Source of the DNA: Candidatus Brocadiia bacterium
Lineage (GTDB): Bacteria; Planctomycetota; MHYJ01; JACQXL01
Assembly (NCBI GenBank): GCA_020062035.1
Contig: JAGUXD010000193.1
Span: 1 to 7,423 of the forward strand
Length of the DNA: 7,423 nt
Direction of reading: 5' to 3'
Both the position numbers and the translations under genes were made by a program. Below are positions 6,328-7,423 of this stretch, piece by piece; the stretch's first letter is position 1, and each line of letters starts with the position of its first letter. Under the pieces are notes generated by a model. The model was not told the DNA's origin, did no database searches, and worked only from the letters and a program-made list of their open reading frames with translations.

Positions 6328-6870
6328 ATGACTATTAGTAATAAGCAAATGACCAAAGAGATGATTGAGAAGACCGTTACCTCCCTTTCCCGCGAGGATG
6401 TTATTGGTAACAAGGTTATTACCAGTAAATGGGAGCCGAAACTCCAGTACGCATGGGATAACGGTCCTGCTATCGGCAGATATCTTGCCGAGTTAAAGAA
6501 CGGAAAACTCATCGCCAAGAAATGCAGGAAATGCAACAGGATTATGATTCCACCCAGAATGTTCTGTGAACTCTGCTGGAGACCGACTGATGAATGGGTC
6601 TATGTAAAAGATAGCGGCACAGTCAATACCTTTGTTATCAGCCATGTGGACTGGAAGGCAGGCCGTCTGGATATAAAAGGGGGCGTAAGACCTTTTACGC
6701 CTGCGGTTATTGAAATAGACGGCGCTTCAGAGGGTATGGGAATTCTTCATATGATTGATGAAATAGACCCGCAGAAGATAAAAATCGGAATGAAGGTCAA
6801 GGCCATTTGGAAAAAACCCGCTGAAAGAGAAGGCGCAATTACTGATATTCTATACTTTAAACCCCGTTAG
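6328..6870 (+). CDS. Zn-ribbon / OB-fold (DUF35) thiolase-partner protein 1
   Basis: A 180-residue DUF35-type protein. About 60 N-terminal residues, probably helical, precede a rubredoxin-like zinc ribbon with C66-x2-C69 and C80-x2-C83 (CRKCNRIMIPPRMFCELC). An OB-fold beta-barrel follows (GTVNTFVISHVDW, RPFTPAVIEIDGASEGMGILHMI, KIGMKVKAIWKKP), ending EGAITDILYFKPR. In studied systems such proteins bind a thiolase-fold enzyme, bridging subunits or shaping the CoA tunnel, and are needed for complex activity. It starts 14 bases after the thiolase-fold gene 2 stop and ends 15 bases before its paralogue, so co-expression is near certain. I infer that it docks on one of the two thiolase-fold subunits. 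All four zinc ligands are present. Confidence 0.9.
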   Translation: MTISNKQMTKEMIEKTVTSLSREDVIGNKVITSKWEPKLQYAWDNGPAIGRYLAELKNGKLIAKKCRKCNRIMIPPRMFCELCWRPTDEWVYVKDSGTVNTFVISHVDWKAGRLDIKGGVRPFTPAVIEIDGASEGMGILHMIDEIDPQKIKIGMKVKAIWKKPAEREGAITDILYFKPR

Positions 6871-6885
6871 AGATAGGAGATTGAT

Positions 6886-7365
6886 ATGGCTTTAATAGAA
6901 AGATTGCAGAAGAATATTGATGCAGGCAACCGTCGCGGTGAGATACCGATGAATTATGTCTATACGGCTGGCAGAGCCCTTGATGAGTTCTTCAAAACTA
7001 TCAGAGATAAAGGAGAATTCATCCGCGCAAAATGCACTAATTGTAATCTGGTCTATCTGCCACCGAGAATCTATTGCGAACGGTGTTTCTCTAAAACAGA
7101 GGAAAAATATGTTAATGTCCCGAATAAGGGCATAATTCATACTTTTACTGTATGCCACGAAACCTATCAGGAAGAGCATAAAGATACTCCTTCTATTGTT
7201 GCCTTGATAAAGATGGAGAACTCAAGCGGTGGATTGTTGCACTGGATTGGCGAGGTTGAGCCAGAGAAATGCTATATCGGTATGCCTGTGCAAGCGGTCT
7301 TCAAACCTAAAAAAGACAGAGAAGGCGGAATCCTGGATATAAAATACTTTAAACCCAGCACATAA
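6886..7365 (+). CDS. Zn-ribbon / OB-fold (DUF35) thiolase-partner protein 2
   Basis: A 159-residue paralogue of the preceding gene. After about 45 N-terminal residues come zinc ligands C50-x2-C53 and C64-x2-C67 (CTNCNLVYLPPRIYCERC), then the OB barrel (KGIIHTFTVCHETY, TPSIVALIKMENSSGGLLHWIGEV, YIGMPVQAVFKPK), ending EGGILDIKYFKPST, almost the same closing motif as its neighbour. The N-terminal part is shorter and differs most between the two, which suits recognition of different partners. AGGAGA five bases before the ATG gives the start. It is the last gene seen in the operon. The remaining 58 bases to the window edge show no start codon with a ribosome binding site and no clear terminator hairpin, so the operon may continue. 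Confidence 0.9.
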   Translation: MALIERLQKNIDAGNRRGEIPMNYVYTAGRALDEFFKTIRDKGEFIRAKCTNCNLVYLPPRIYCERCFSKTEEKYVNVPNKGIIHTFTVCHETYQEEHKDTPSIVALIKMENSSGGLLHWIGEVEPEKCYIGMPVQAVFKPKKDREGGILDIKYFKPST

Positions 7366-7423
7366 ATTAGGGCATACTGAAAAACTCCAAATATTTCTAT
7401 AACTCTTGTAATATCAGATAGAA

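Noticed and set aside
7366..7423. Possible terminator after the operon
   Set aside because: No GC-rich stem followed by a T-run is visible in these 58 bases, so the operon may continue past the edge.

Overview
The window comes from a bacterium. YidC here has a long domain between its first two membrane segments, a form typical of Gram-negative (two-membrane) bacteria. The housekeeping genes are AT-rich, and GC-rich palindromic hairpins are scattered in and between them, as I have seen in uncultivated candidate-phylum and Planctomycetes-like genomes. I cannot name the lineage from the sequence.

Left half (1-3858, minus strand): a run of housekeeping genes transcribed in the order rlmN, ruvX, ogt, yidC. 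They encode the RlmN 23S rRNA/tRNA adenine-C2 methyltransferase, the RuvX/YqgF RNase H-like nuclease, an Ogt-type O6-alkylguanine-DNA alkyltransferase, and the YidC membrane protein insertase, which is cut by the window edge at its C-terminus. The same 30-bp palindrome sits inside both rlmN and ogt and keeps both genes open, but it is read in a different phase in each. A second hairpin type (CCCCGAT-GAA-ATCGGGG) forms the last codons of ogt. A 66-bp imperfect nested inverted repeat fills the ogt-yidC gap. The only well-spaced ribosome binding site ahead of rlmN points at an ATG that is followed at once by TAA, nine bases before the ATG that opens the rlmN frame.

Middle (3859-3974): a short AT-rich divergent intergenic region with a weak candidate promoter for the rightward genes.

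Right half (3975-7365, plus strand): a tight four-gene operon with good ribosome binding sites and clearly higher GC. It holds two paralogous SCP-x-like thiolase-fold proteins followed by two paralogous Zn-ribbon/OB-fold (DUF35) proteins. Thiolase plus DUF35 is a known partnership: archaeal acetoacetyl-CoA thiolase/HMG-CoA synthase complexes, BbsA/BbsB in anaerobic toluene degradation, and the steroid side-chain aldolase Ltp2 with ChsH2. Here there are two of each. By eye-alignment with SCP-x thiolase, both thiolase-fold subunits lack the nucleophilic Cys, the HDCF motif Cys and the GHP-loop His. The operon therefore probably encodes a heteromeric complex with a repurposed active site acting on CoA thioesters, or a non-catalytic scaffold. 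It is the best candidate in the window for an undescribed system. The last 58 bases after the final stop show no gene or terminator.
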